Of a stretch of 64,000 nucleotides of DNA, positions 19,930 through 29,846 are shown piece by piece. The position numbers were made by a program, and so were the translations under genes. Each line of letters opens with the position of its first letter. Positions within the stretch are counted from its first letter, which is position 1. A model generated the notes under the pieces. The model saw nothing but the letters and a program-made list of their open reading frames with translations. It was not told the DNA's origin and did no database searches. The DNA is taken from NCBI RefSeq assembly GCF_000614185.1, contig NZ_BAKM01000016.1:53348-117347 (forward strand). The letters are read 5' to 3'. The stretch comes from Phocaeicola sartorii JCM 17136 = DSM 21941 (lineage in GTDB: Bacteria > Bacteroidota > Bacteroidia > Bacteroidales > Bacteroidaceae).

Positions 19930-21293
19930 CTAGGCCTTTACCACTGTCAACAACTCATCCGGTGTAACCAATGACTGTTCGCCCGTAGTCATATTCTTCA
20001 GGGTCAGTTTTCCTTCATTCATTTCATTCTCACCCACAATGGCAACAAAAGGTATCTGCTTGTCATTGGCATATCCCATCTGCTTTTTCATCTTGGCGGC
20101 ATCCGGATAAATCTCGGCACGCACCCCCGCCTCGCGCATTTTTGCAAGTACAGGCAGGCAGTATACCGCTTCCTTGTCGCCAAAGTTCACAAACAGCAGT
20201 TCTGTTCCGTTCACGGCTTCTTTGGGATAAAGATCCAATTGGTTCAGCACATCGAAGATACGGTCGGCACCGAAAGAGATACCTACGCCCGACATGCCGT
20301 CCATGCCAAACACACCGGTCAAATTGTCGTAACGGCCACCTCCACTGATGCTGCCAATCTGCACATCCAAAGCTTTCACCTCAAAAATAGCACCTGTATA
20401 ATAATTCAGCCACGGGCCAGTGTCAAGTCCAGTTCTACCTCACTCTTCACGCCCAGTCCGGCCACGGTTCTCAATATAAATTCACTTTCTTCCACTCCTT
20501 TCATACCAGTTTCACTGGCGGCAAGGACCGTCTTCAACGTTTCCAGTTTCGCCTCATTGGTTCCGCTCAATAAAATAATCGGCTGCAATTTGTCAATCGC
20601 CTCCTGGGGAATACCTTTGGAAGCCAGTTCCGCATTCACATTGTCCAGACCGATTTTATCCAGTTTGTCGATAGCGACCGTGATATCTACAATCTTATCG
20701 GCCTCGCCTATGATCTCGGCAATACCTGTCAGTATCTTGCGGTTGTTGATTTTGATGGAGACACGTACTCCGAATTTTCCGAATACCTTGTCAATCATCT
20801 GTACCAGTTCCACCTCATTCAGCAGGGAGTTGCTGCCCACCACATCGGCGTCGCACTGGTAGAACTCGCGGTAACGTCCCTTCTGAGGACGATCCGCACG
20901 CCATACCGGCTGAATTTGATAACGTTTGAACGGAAAGCTGATTTCATCGCGATGCATCACCACATAACGGGCAAAAGGCACGGTGAGGTCATAGCGCAAT
21001 CCTTTCTCGCAGAATCTGCTTGCCAGTTTCACCGCATTGCGGCTCAGCAGCTCCTCATCGGTAATGCCGCTGAAATAATCACCCGAGTTCTGTATCTTAA
21101 ACAATAACTTGTCCCCCTCATCACCGTATTTCCCCATCAATGTCGATAAATTCTCCATCGAAGGAGTTTCAATCTGCTGATAGCCGAAAAGATGGAACAC
21201 GTCACGAATCGTATTGAATATATAGTTACGTTTCGCCATTTCTACCGGCGAAAAATCTCTCGTTCCTTTCGGAATACCTGGTTTTGCTGCCAT
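19930..21293 (-). CDS. hisS: Histidyl-tRNA synthetase (frameshifted)
   Basis: This class II synthetase charges tRNA-His. It shows [13 protein letters not shown], motif 2 in [29 protein letters not shown], and the histidine-specific end in another frame ([16 protein letters not shown], then [11 protein letters not shown]). The frames meet near 20410, where LDLTLARG should run on into [11 protein letters not shown] if one base is restored. The repaired protein has 454 residues. The start at MAAKPG is chosen by homology. An essential gene, so the break is probably an error. Confidence 0.93.
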
Positions 21294-21484
21294 ACTGATT
21301 CTATTTAATTTATTTTGAGGCACAAAATTACGACAATTCTACGTAATAAACGAATAAAAAGAGAGAAATGGCACTGAATGACACGGCTTTTTCAGCTTTC
21401 CTACCTCACACAAGCGGCATAAATAGCGGCCACCGTAGCTTGTGTTATACTGTTCTTCTTTGATGATTGAAAGTTCAATATTCG

Positions 21485-21571
21485 TTAACCACAGACGTGG
21501 TTAAGTCTAGTCACCTAGGTGGTTAACCTTAACCACTATCGTGGTTAGACTTAGCCACCTAGGTGGCTAAG
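21485..21571. repeat. Cluster of four palindromic dyads
   Basis: TTAACCAC-N4-GTGGTTAA (21485-21504), CACCTAGGTG (21512-21521), TTAACCAC-N4-GTGGTTAG (21529-21548), then a perfect 22-bp palindrome centred on CCACCTAGGTGG (21550-21571). The two dyad types alternate A-B-A-B. Confidence 0.8.
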
Positions 21572-22001
21572 CAATTACAAACAATAAAAAGCAGGAAAAG
21601 GAAAGGGAGAAAACAACTAAGAGACAGGGAAATATGCACATATAGACTACCGCCAAGCAGATGCACAAGCCATGAAGCCGCTTTATTAGGACGAACGTTA
21701 GGCGTTGAATGATGAAAAAGAGGAGGTATTGCGACAAAACAACACCGGAATTGAGCAAATTCGCCTTTGGAGCAGTTATTTGCATGTCACTTTTATTCCG
21801 ATATTACAGAGGGAAACAAAGAAGGGCTGATCACCCATGAAGATTTTCAATTATCTGCAAGGACATGCGCGCGAAAGACTGTCAATCAACAATATAAATT
21901 AATTCGCACGCATTCGCTGTAAACTGAATACTTCCCCAAAAACCAGCAATAAAAGTACTGTATATCATGCAACAAGGTTGTAATAATTTATTTTTAAGCG
22001 C

Positions 22002-22032
22002 TTATTAGTGAGGGCAATGCCCTCACTAATAA
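22002..22032. repeat. 15-bp-arm perfect palindrome
   Basis: TTATTAGTGAGGGCA and its exact inverse flank a single A. A further partial arm (CCACTAATAAG) lies at 22043-22053. Confidence 0.8.
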
Positions 22033-22330
22033 AAATGCTACCACCACTAATAAGCTATTCATTATAAGCAAGTTATAGTAAAGGTGAGGGCATGAGGGCA
22101 TTTTCGCGTCCAACTTTCTATTGGTTAATTACATCCATACGCCACTGTCACTTGCGTGCGTATGGAATATCGTTTTGTCTTTTCCTATCCCGGCCTATCT
22201 ATCTTTCTCCACCCATGCCGCACTGGCAGGGGCAAGGATATTGTACCCCCAATTCAAAACTTAAATGAAAAAGCCGTATTGGAGTCCATTATTAGTGGCT
22301 TTGTTTATTGTATAATATACATATGTTTGC

Positions 22331-22338
22331 TATCTTTG
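22331..22338 (+). promoter_or_regulatory. -7 box upstream of AAA-ATPase gene
   Basis: TATCTTTG with ATTG (near TTTG) 20 bp upstream, 36 bp before the start at 22374. It supports this start rather than the one at 22308. Confidence 0.5.
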
Positions 22339-22373
22339 TCCATCATACTGTTATATTAAAACCGAAAGCCGTT

Positions 22374-23945
22374 ATGAGTATGTCCACCGATATGCGCCGT
22401 AAACTCCCGATAGGGATACAAAATTTCGAATTTCTCCGTTCGGAAGGATATCTATATATAGATAAGACCGCTTTAATCTACCGTCTTGTCACAAAGGGGA
22501 AACCATATTTCCTCAGTCGTCCCCGGCGCTTCGGGAAAAGCCTGCTGCTTTCCACCCTTGAGGCTTACTTCAAAGGAAAGAAAGAATTATTCAAGGGACT
22601 CGCCATCGAGCAGCTGGAACAGAATTGGTATGAATATCCGGTGCTGCACCTGAGTCTTAACGCCGAGAAATACGACAGCCGCGAACGGCTGGAAAAAATG
22701 CTTGAGTTGCAGTTGGAAAAATGGGAGGAAATGTATGGCGTAGACAAAGGTACCATGACATACTCCGGGCGCTTCTCCACTGTCATCCGACGTGCCTGCG
22801 AACAGACCGGGCGCCGCGTTGTGGTGCTCGTGGACGAATATGACAAGCCCATGCTTCAAACGTTCGATAATCCCGACCTGCAGGAAGATTTCCGCAAGAC
22901 ACTGACCGCTTTTTATACGGTGCTTAAAGACGCCGACCCTTATCTTCAGTTTGTCTTTATCACCGGAGTGACCAAATTTGCGCAGATGGGAATATTCAGC
23001 ACGCTCAACCAGCTGAACGATATCAGTCTGGACCTGGAATACAACACCCTCTGCGGCATGACCTGTGCGGAGATAGAAGCGACCTTCGCCTCCGAACTAC
23101 AGGCGCTGGCGGCGCAGGCGGGAATCACTTACGCACAAGCCGTGGAGCAGCTGACCCGCAGGTACGACGGTTACCGTTTTACTCCGGAAAAAGAATTCAC
23201 CCCCATGTACAATCCTTTCAGCGTACTGAACGCCCTTGCCAAGTCCCGTTTCGATGATTACTGGTTTGCCAGCGGAACACCGACGTTCCTGGTAGAGATG
23301 CTCAAACGAACGGACTTCGACCTGCGGCAGCTGGACGGCATCGAGGTGTCTTCCGCCTCCCTGACTGACGACCGGGCGAACCTCGCCAATCCCGTCCCGA
23401 TGATTTACCAGAGCGGATACCTGACGATAAAGTCATACGATAACGAGTTCAGGGAATACACCCTGTCTTTCCCGAATGAAGAGGTGAAATACGGTTTTCT
23501 CAACTTCGCCGCACCTTTTTATACCCCCGTCTCATCTACCGACACCTCTTTTTATATCGGAAAATTTGTGCGCGAGCTGCGCAGCGGCGACATAGAGGCC
23601 TTCCTCAACCGGCTGACCTGCTTCTTCGCGGACTTCCCTTATGAACTGAACGTGAAGACGGAACGCCACTACCAAGTGGTGTTCTACTTGGTTTTCAAGC
23701 TGATGGGGCAATTCACGCAAGCCGAAGTGCGTACCGCCAAGGGACGTGCCGATGCCGTAGTAAAGACAGCGGACTACATCTATGTCTTCGAGTTCAAGCT
23801 GAACGGCACTGCCAAAGAGGCTTTGAAGCAGATTGATGAAAAAGGCTATCTCCTGCCTTACACCGCAGACGGCAGACAGGTGGTCAAAGTAGGAGTAGCC
23901 TTCGACGCCGAAAAAAGGAATCTGGGGGAATGGCTCATCGAATGA
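22374..23945 (+). CDS. AAA-ATPase-like protein with PD-(D/E)XK nuclease domain
   Basis: This 523-residue protein belongs to a family expanded in Bacteroidales. The N-terminal AAA_9-like ATPase has YIDKTALIYRL, the P-loop-like SRPRRFGKSLLLSTL and Walker B VVLVDEYDKPM. The C-terminal DUF1703 nuclease-like domain has GRADAVVKTADYIYVFEFKLNGTA with the D...E-x-K core. The role is unknown; defence or mobile-element functions have been proposed for relatives. It is followed by the sugar catabolic block on the other strand. Confidence 0.85.
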   Translation: MSMSTDMRRKLPIGIQNFEFLRSEGYLYIDKTALIYRLVTKGKPYFLSRPRRFGKSLLLSTLEAYFKGKKELFKGLAIEQLEQNWYEYPVLHLSLNAEKYDSRERLEKMLELQLEKWEEMYGVDKGTMTYSGRFSTVIRRACEQTGRRVVVLVDEYDKPMLQTFDNPDLQEDFRKTLTAFYTVLKDADPYLQFVFITGVTKFAQMGIFSTLNQLNDISLDLEYNTLCGMTCAEIEATFASELQALAAQAGITYAQAVEQLTRRYDGYRFTPEKEFTPMYNPFSVLNALAKSRFDDYWFASGTPTFLVEMLKRTDFDLRQLDGIEVSSASLTDDRANLANPVPMIYQSGYLTIKSYDNEFREYTLSFPNEEVKYGFLNFAAPFYTPVSSTDTSFYIGKFVRELRSGDIEAFLNRLTCFFADFPYELNVKTERHYQVVFYLVFKLMGQFTQAEVRTAKGRADAVVKTADYIYVFEFKLNGTAKEALKQIDEKGYLLPYTADGRQVVKVGVAFDAEKRNLGEWLIE

Positions 23946-24042
23946 TTACCAAGCAGGAGGCATTCCATCACACGATCCGAATGCCATCAGGCTATAATCA
24001 CCCGTTTTTTTCAGAGGGGACTGACGCAAAGTGTAAAATGAA

Positions 24043-24891
24043 TCAACAGGCTATGATCGAATAGGCAGTAGAATGCTCCCCTCTATTCTCTACTCTTCCT
24101 TCCAAGACATCCAAAGCGAACTCAATCCCCCGAACAGCCATCTGCGAACTGAAAATATCAACTGTGGCAACCAGTTTTCCTGTAGAAAGAAATTCTTTCA
24201 TGACCGCATCATTATCAAAACCCACCACCGGCAAGTAACACCCTTTCTGCTGCATCTGTCCGAGAACTCCCAATGCCATCGCATCATTGCTGCAATATAC
24301 AGCTTTCAAATCAGGATGCCTCGTCCACAACGTCTGAAAGACTTCGGCGGCTTTAGACGTTTCCCAATCGGCAGGTTCGGACGCCACCAACTGCAATCCC
24401 TTCTCTTCTATAGCTCTCAAGAAACCTTTTTTGCGCTGCTGCGCATTATCGGCTACTGCCAGTCCTTCAATAATAGCAACCTCATCTCTAACTTGTAGCT
24501 TTTTGCTCAATAATTTACCCACTCCGTATGCGGCTGTAAAGTTATCCGGTCCTACAAAGGCAACTTCCACTCCTGCCTGTCCCAATAGCCGAGCATCTAA
24601 CCGGATGTCAATATTGATTACCGGTATTCCTTTCCTGACAGCTTCTACTACCGGCCGAACTAAGGCTTTCGAATCGATAGGCACCAACACGATGGCATCG
24701 ACCTGCCGGTCAATCAAAGAATACATCAAGTCGATCTGTTCCATGACCTCTGTCTGTGTAGCCGTTCCCACACAAACCAAATCCAAAAATGGAAGAGGGG
24801 CCGCATACTGAATGGCCCCCTCTTTCATGACTTGGAAAAAATCGGCTTGCAATGACTTCATTACAAGCCCTATTTTATAGTTTCTCTTCAT
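24043..24891 (-). CDS. Sugar-binding protein of periplasmic-binding fold, no signal peptide
   Basis: The 282-residue protein has the type I periplasmic-binding fold seen in ribose-binding proteins and LacI ligand domains: IGLVMKSLQADFFQVMKEGA, DAIVLVPIDSKAL, VFQTLWTRHPDLKAVYCSNDAMALGVL and VVGFDNDA. It has neither a secretion signal nor a DNA-binding domain, which is unusual. It is the last gene of the operon, 8 bp after the permease. It may be a cytoplasmic sugar sensor, or its export signal may not be recognisable. Confidence 0.75.
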   Translation of the reverse strand: MKRNYKIGLVMKSLQADFFQVMKEGAIQYAAPLPFLDLVCVGTATQTEVMEQIDLMYSLIDRQVDAIVLVPIDSKALVRPVVEAVRKGIPVINIDIRLDARLLGQAGVEVAFVGPDNFTAAYGVGKLLSKKLQVRDEVAIIEGLAVADNAQQRKKGFLRAIEEKGLQLVASEPADWETSKAAEVFQTLWTRHPDLKAVYCSNDAMALGVLGQMQQKGCYLPVVGFDNDAVMKEFLSTGKLVATVDIFSSQMAVRGIEFALDVLEGRVENRGEHSTAYSIIAC

Positions 24892-24899
24892 TCAAAATT

Positions 24900-25916
24900 T
24901 TAATTTGACAAAGTAATGCTTATTAATCCGATAATGAACAAGGCGAACATGGCCGCAATCAGTTTATGAGTACCTTGCGGAGCATCTTTAAATTCTTTCC
25001 AGACAAAGACTCCCCAGATCATCGCCACCACAGGCGCCGCATTGCTAAGGGCGTATGAGATGGCCGGATTGGCAGCTCCCGCTCCCATAAAACTAATCAC
25101 CATACCCCCCATCCAGATAAAGCCTCCCAACATGCCCGTGAGATGAGTCTTTGCGTCACCGGCAAAATAATCTTTCATCGTCACCACTTTGCCTTCCACG
25201 GGATGTTTCATGGCAAATGTGTTAAATATCGGTGTACTGACCAGAATACCTACCGCAAAGAAGAACACACCCGTATAAGGAGTCAGCGTTCCGGTGCCAC
25301 CCGCCACATACTGCGGATCGAGAGATTTCACCACCAGTCCGTAAAAGAACATGATAGCAATACCTGCCATAACAGCCAGCAGAACCCCTTTCTTGGGTGT
25401 AGAAGCTTTGCCGGACGACAACTTACCATACGCTTTTCCACAAATCAGAATAGCTGCAATGATAACCAGCACTCCGCTCCATAGCAAAAACTGGTTTCCC
25501 TGATAAGTCTGTCCCGCAAGGGAGATCAACAAATAATTGAACACGATGCCGCCAATCCATGCCAACCCGCCGCCAATAGGAAAACCTACTGACATGCCGG
25601 CTACGGCAATGGCTGCGGTAAGGAATATATTGCCGAAGTTCCACACAACACCGCCCAAGAATGCATATTTAATGCTAGACCAGTCCATGACTGCCAGATC
25701 CTGAAAAAAGGTACGGCCTTCACTTCCCATACTTCCCAAAGTCACCGCCCCCAATAAAGCTGTAAGGAACAGACCGACAGTCAAATCCCAATAAAACAGT
25801 TCAAAGCTCCATTGCTTGGCGGCAACCATCTTCTGTGTATTCGCCCAAGAGCCCCAGCAGGCACAGCAAATGACACAGCAGAGGATTGCCAAAAAATAGT
25901 TATCTACCAATATCAT
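24900..25916 (-). CDS. GRP/RhaT-type sugar permease
   Basis: The 338-residue membrane protein has about ten hydrophobic helices and the look of the glucose/ribose porter (GRP) and RhaT group of the drug/metabolite superfamily (ACWGSWANTQKM at the start; WKEFKDAPQGTHKLIAAMFALFIIGL at the end). It should import a monosaccharide by cation symport across the inner membrane. Its place 12 bp after the isomerase gene links it to the same sugar. Confidence 0.83.
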   Translation of the reverse strand: MILVDNYFLAILCCVICCACWGSWANTQKMVAAKQWSFELFYWDLTVGLFLTALLGAVTLGSMGSEGRTFFQDLAVMDWSSIKYAFLGGVVWNFGNIFLTAAIAVAGMSVGFPIGGGLAWIGGIVFNYLLISLAGQTYQGNQFLLWSGVLVIIAAILICGKAYGKLSSGKASTPKKGVLLAVMAGIAIMFFYGLVVKSLDPQYVAGGTGTLTPYTGVFFFAVGILVSTPIFNTFAMKHPVEGKVVTMKDYFAGDAKTHLTGMLGGFIWMGGMVISFMGAGAANPAISYALSNAAPVVAMIWGVFVWKEFKDAPQGTHKLIAAMFALFIIGLISITLSN

Positions 25917-25928
25917 AGTTCACCGATA

Positions 25929-27353
25929 TTATTCGTGAATATAGATATTCCAGTTCAGATAAGTTTCAATAGCTTCCGCCAGAATATCTTTCACATTGCC
26001 ACGGCACATCGCCACGTGATGCTCGAATCCATTCTTGCAGATATATTTCATAAGCGGTTGCAGGTTATCAACCTTGGTCACTGCTATACAGCCATCCATT
26101 CCGTATGGATCGTCAGTCAGGTCACCTTTGCCCAAATAAGATTTGATACAGCCTTTGGTATCATCTGTAGAAATACGGAAGAAAGTGAAATCACCCTGTT
26201 TTACTTTGCCATAAACAGCCCCGAAAGTATGCACCTTACCTAATGTTCTGCCTAACACTCCCAATGTACCCAACTTCAAATCATTCATTACAAACGATTT
26301 AGGGAAGTTACCACAATGTGTACATACACACTTGTTACGATCCTCGGCAAAGTTATTGTTCCAGTCGAGCAATGCCGACGGGCGACCGGAAGCCAATGTC
26401 AACGCATACATGGACACCGCACCGGCAATATCTACTTCACAAGCAGCAGGGATTAATTTTTCACTCAACATACTCATGGTCACACAAGCCGCACAACCAT
26501 AGTTTTGCTCCAATGAATCCCAACACTGAATAGCTACGGCATCAATTTCGTTAGCCTCCATCCATTGTTCTACAGCCACACCAAATTTAGCTTGCAACAT
26601 CAGTTTATCATTGTATTGTTCGGGAACAACAGCATATTGTCTGATTTCTTTCAATTTTGCTTGTAACGTTTCATCAGCATCTTCAATCTTACGGGCGGCA
26701 GCCAAGATTTCAGAAAGATCTACCGGAACAACTGTAATGCCCGATGCCTGCAACAGTTTCTCGCTGGCGCGGACAGTCTGGAAACCGGCCGGACGAGTAC
26801 CGATGGCGCCGATGCGGGCGTGACGAAGGCCATTAACCACACGGCAAATCGCAGCGAACCTATTAATATCGGCAGCCAGCAAATCAGAATAAATAGAATA
26901 AGTATGAAGAGTAGTATCAGTAAAAGGAATGCCATACTGATACAAGTTATTGCATACGGAAATCTTTCCGCAGAACGCATCACGACGACTGTCCAAATCC
27001 ACCTTGTCATTCTCATCGTCACATGCCTGAACCAAAACAGGCACATTCAGCTCGGCCACACTGATAGCATTGATAATACCGATTTCAAATCCGAAGTTAG
27101 GTAATGAAACAATGATTCCATCAATACGGTCACGGTTCTCACGGAACAATTTAGCACATTTCAAGCCATCTTCTCTTGTTTCGATACTGCTGCTGCCTGT
27201 AGGCGTGGCGTCTTCAGGGAGAATGACATAGTCATAGCCTTCTTTTGTCAGTGTTTCCAACAATTGTTTACGGACATCTTTTGCCAAGTCCGAGTTAAAA
27301 TAAGCGCGTGTTCCAATGATGACACCAAAACACATTTTTTTCTTGTTTTTCAT
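25929..27353 (-). CDS. Sugar isomerase of FucI/AraA superfamily
   Basis: The 474-residue cytoplasmic protein resembles L-fucose/L-arabinose isomerases: an N-terminal Rossmann-like part (GVIIGTRAYF ... DGIIVSLPNFG), AIQCWDSLEQNYGCAACVTMSMLSE and a C-terminal barrel with THCGNFPKSF and FTFFRISTDD. It should interconvert an aldose and a ketose with a divalent metal. It is encoded with an FGGY kinase and a split transketolase but no aldolase. A role as D-apiose isomerase is a hypothesis; other pentose or deoxy-sugar substrates are possible. Confidence 0.8.
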   Translation of the reverse strand: MKNKKKMCFGVIIGTRAYFNSDLAKDVRKQLLETLTKEGYDYVILPEDATPTGSSSIETREDGLKCAKLFRENRDRIDGIIVSLPNFGFEIGIINAISVAELNVPVLVQACDDENDKVDLDSRRDAFCGKISVCNNLYQYGIPFTDTTLHTYSIYSDLLAADINRFAAICRVVNGLRHARIGAIGTRPAGFQTVRASEKLLQASGITVVPVDLSEILAAARKIEDADETLQAKLKEIRQYAVVPEQYNDKLMLQAKFGVAVEQWMEANEIDAVAIQCWDSLEQNYGCAACVTMSMLSEKLIPAACEVDIAGAVSMYALTLASGRPSALLDWNNNFAEDRNKCVCTHCGNFPKSFVMNDLKLGTLGVLGRTLGKVHTFGAVYGKVKQGDFTFFRISTDDTKGCIKSYLGKGDLTDDPYGMDGCIAVTKVDNLQPLMKYICKNGFEHHVAMCRGNVKDILAEAIETYLNWNIYIHE

Positions 27354-27386
27354 CTTTAATGGTATTAAAAGTTACGATATATTCAG

Positions 27387-28883
27387 TTAGTTATTCTGTC
27401 CTATTACTTTCTTTACAGCCTCACGCCATCCGCTATACAAGGATTGAAGTTCTTTTTCATCCATACAGGGAGTGATGCAATTATCAATGGTACGCATGGC
27501 AGCCGCCTCCTGAAAACTGTTCCACTTGCCGCGGGCAAAACCATTCATGACAACAGCCCCCAACGCAGAAGCTTCCTCTATCTCCGAACGGTTAATGACG
27601 GCCTGCAACATGTCGGCCTGGAATTGCATCAGGAACTGATTCTTTGTGGGACCTCCGTCAACGCGAAGCGCTTTCAGTTCAATACCAGCCTGCCGGGTCA
27701 TCATGTCTATGAGGTCTTTTACCTGATAAGCAATAGATTCCAATCCGGCACGCAATACATGCGCCTTCCCGGCATTCAGTGTCATTCCCCAAATGGCAGC
27801 TTTAGCATCCGGTTTCCACCAAGGAGCTCCCAATCCGGTAAAGGCGGGAACCAGATAGACACCATCATTGTTTTTAACCGAGGTTGCCAATGCTTCTATT
27901 TGACTGAACGAGTCTACCAAGCCCAGTTTTTCTACCAGCCACTTGATAGTGGCACCCGTACAATGAATGTTTCCCTCGAAAGCATAATATACCTTGCCTA
28001 AAGCCGAGAATCCAACGGAGGTAACCAGTCCTTCGGGAGCAGCAACCACTTCTTCACCTATATTGACCATGACGGAAGATCCTGTTCCATAAGTCACTTT
28101 CCCCATGCCTGCCTCAAAGCACATCTGACCGGTCAATGCTCCATGGGAATCCCCCAGGACACCCGCAATCTGTATAGGAGATTCAAATAAGTTCTCCAGG
28201 GTTGTCTCCCCAAAAACAGAGTCACAAGGCAAAGCTTTCGGCATCATGCTACGGGGAATGGTAAAGAGTTGCAGCAACTCTTCGTCCCAATCCAACGTAT
28301 GAATATTAAAAAGCATGGTACGTGACGCATTCGTATAATCAGTCAGATGATTTCTCCCTCCGGTCAGTTTCCAAATCAACCAAGAGTCAATGGTTCCCAT
28401 CAGCAAATCACCTTTTCCGGCCAATTCACGGGTACCTTCCACATTATCCAAAATCCATTTGGCACCACTGGCCGAAAAGTAAGGATCAATAAGCAGACCG
28501 CTTTTCTCCTGCACCAATTGGCTGTATCCCTTGTTTTTCAGTTCCTGGCAAATGGCTGCACCTCGCTGGCATTGCCATACCACCGCATGATAAACGGGCT
28601 TTCCGGTCTGCTTGTTCCATACCACCACTGTTTCACGCTGATTGGTAATAGCAAGGGAATAAGAAACATTTCCTCCATTCACTTCTTCTTTTTCCAGCAA
28701 ACAATGTATCGCTTCTATCGTGTTTTTATAAATCTCTTCGGCATCATGCTCCACCCATCCTGCCTGCGGATAAAACTGCTGATGCTCTATATTCACCCGA
28801 TGCAATAATTCGCAACTTTCTGAAAACAACATCGCTTTTGTTGCCGAAGTACTTTGGTCTATGGTAATAATTCTACTGGTCAT
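27387..28883 (-). CDS. FGGY-family carbohydrate kinase
   Basis: The 498-residue kinase shows the FGGY phosphate-1 loop ITIDQSTSATKAMLF, GDSHGALTGQMCFEAGMGKVTYGTGSSVMVNIG and the DGGPTKNQFLMQFQADM adenosine motif. It looks like glycerol kinase by general similarity, but a sugar ketose substrate is more likely because it follows a sugar isomerase gene (33 bp) and precedes transketolase. It would phosphorylate the ketose in the cytoplasm to trap it. Apulose is one candidate. Confidence 0.85.
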   Translation of the reverse strand: MTSRIITIDQSTSATKAMLFSESCELLHRVNIEHQQFYPQAGWVEHDAEEIYKNTIEAIHCLLEKEEVNGGNVSYSLAITNQRETVVVWNKQTGKPVYHAVVWQCQRGAAICQELKNKGYSQLVQEKSGLLIDPYFSASGAKWILDNVEGTRELAGKGDLLMGTIDSWLIWKLTGGRNHLTDYTNASRTMLFNIHTLDWDEELLQLFTIPRSMMPKALPCDSVFGETTLENLFESPIQIAGVLGDSHGALTGQMCFEAGMGKVTYGTGSSVMVNIGEEVVAAPEGLVTSVGFSALGKVYYAFEGNIHCTGATIKWLVEKLGLVDSFSQIEALATSVKNNDGVYLVPAFTGLGAPWWKPDAKAAIWGMTLNAGKAHVLRAGLESIAYQVKDLIDMMTRQAGIELKALRVDGGPTKNQFLMQFQADMLQAVINRSEIEEASALGAVVMNGFARGKWNSFQEAAAMRTIDNCITPCMDEKELQSLYSGWREAVKKVIGQNN

Positions 28884-28907
28884 ACTATTAGATTTAAGAG
28901 GATATTT

Positions 28908-29846
28908 TTATTTCTTTACGAATTCAAGAGCAGCCTTGCAGATGCCTTCCTTATCCAGTCCGTAATGAGCAAAAATCTCATTGGATTTTCCATGCACTAC
29001 ATTCTCGTCAGGAATACCGATAATGCGAACCGGAACCGGATTTTCAGAAAGTGTCTCGACAACAATAGCACCCAATCCGCCAAACTGACTGTGTTCTTCT
29101 ACAGTAATAATCCGTCCCGTATCTTCAGCCGCTTTCTTGATAGCTTCAGTATCCACGGGTTTGATGGAAGACATATCCAGCACACGCGCATAAATGCCTT
29201 TTTCCTGCAACATCAGTCCCGCCTGATAAGCATGATAGACGGTTTCACCTGCTGCAATGATGGTCAAGTCCGTACCGTCCAGCAACGTATTGGCTTTTCC
29301 CAGAACAAATTCAAAATCATCATTCTCATACACATCGAGAACGGCAGCCCTTCCTACACGCACATATACCGGTTCAGGGTAATCGACTAATAATTTGACC
29401 AACTTGCGTGTCTGGCGGGCATCACAAGGCAGAACAATATTCATTCCCGGAAATGTTCTCAACACGGCAATATCATGCAAACTATGATGAGTGGCCCCCA
29501 AAGCACCGTATGCCACGCCACCGCTCACTCCCAATATTTTCACATTATTCTGACTGTAAGCCAAGTCCACTTTTACCTGTTCCAAGCTACGTGCCACGTA
29601 AAAGCAAGCCGGACCACAGACAAACACTTTCTTTCCGCTATGCGCCAAACCCGCTGATATCCCTACCGCATCCTGCTCGGCTATTCCACATTCCACAAAC
29701 TGTCCGGGCAGTTCTTTCGCAAAATCTCCTAAAGTTACCGAACCTCTGGCGTCTGTTGTAACTGCCACTATATCTTTATCCAGATGAGCCAACTCCAGCA
29801 ATGTATCCGTAAAACTCTTTCTGCACGCTATCATATTATTTGCCAT
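28908..29846 (-). CDS. Transketolase, C-terminal subunit
   Basis: The 312-residue protein equals the pyrimidine-binding and C-terminal domains of transketolase. VECGIAEQDAVGISAGLAHSGKKVFVC carries the thiamine-activating Glu. It overlaps the N-terminal subunit gene by 11 bp, a sign of translational coupling and a 1:1 complex. Split transketolases of this sort include the apulose-4-phosphate transketolase AptAB that makes DHAP and xylulose-5-phosphate; assignment to that activity is inference from context. Confidence 0.87.
   Translation of the reverse strand: MANNMIACRKSFTDTLLELAHLDKDIVAVTTDARGSVTLGDFAKELPGQFVECGIAEQDAVGISAGLAHSGKKVFVCGPACFYVARSLEQVKVDLAYSQNNVKILGVSGGVAYGALGATHHSLHDIAVLRTFPGMNIVLPCDARQTRKLVKLLVDYPEPVYVRVGRAAVLDVYENDDFEFVLGKANTLLDGTDLTIIAAGETVYHAYQAGLMLQEKGIYARVLDMSSIKPVDTEAIKKAAEDTGRIITVEEHSQFGGLGAIVVETLSENPVPVRIIGIPDENVVHGKSNEIFAHYGLDKEGICKAALEFVKK

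Larger units (their letters stand above)
21294..22373. other. Palindrome-rich gap without clear genes
   Basis: About 1.1 kb lacks a convincing intact gene. It contains a four-dyad cluster at 21485-21571, a 31-base near-perfect palindrome at 22002-22032, repeated GAGGGCA blocks near 22085-22100 and a -7 box at 22331-22338. A stretch around 21640-21825 reads on the plus strand like a broken coding remnant with in-frame stops. Confidence 0.5.

Noticed and set aside
21567..21785. Minus-strand hydrophobic ORF
   Set aside because: It starts inside the palindrome cluster region and is the reverse of A-rich sequence; no start signals or family.
21640..21825. Plus-strand reading that looks like a decayed gene (several in-frame stops)
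   Set aside because: Too short and broken to name; kept only as a remark.
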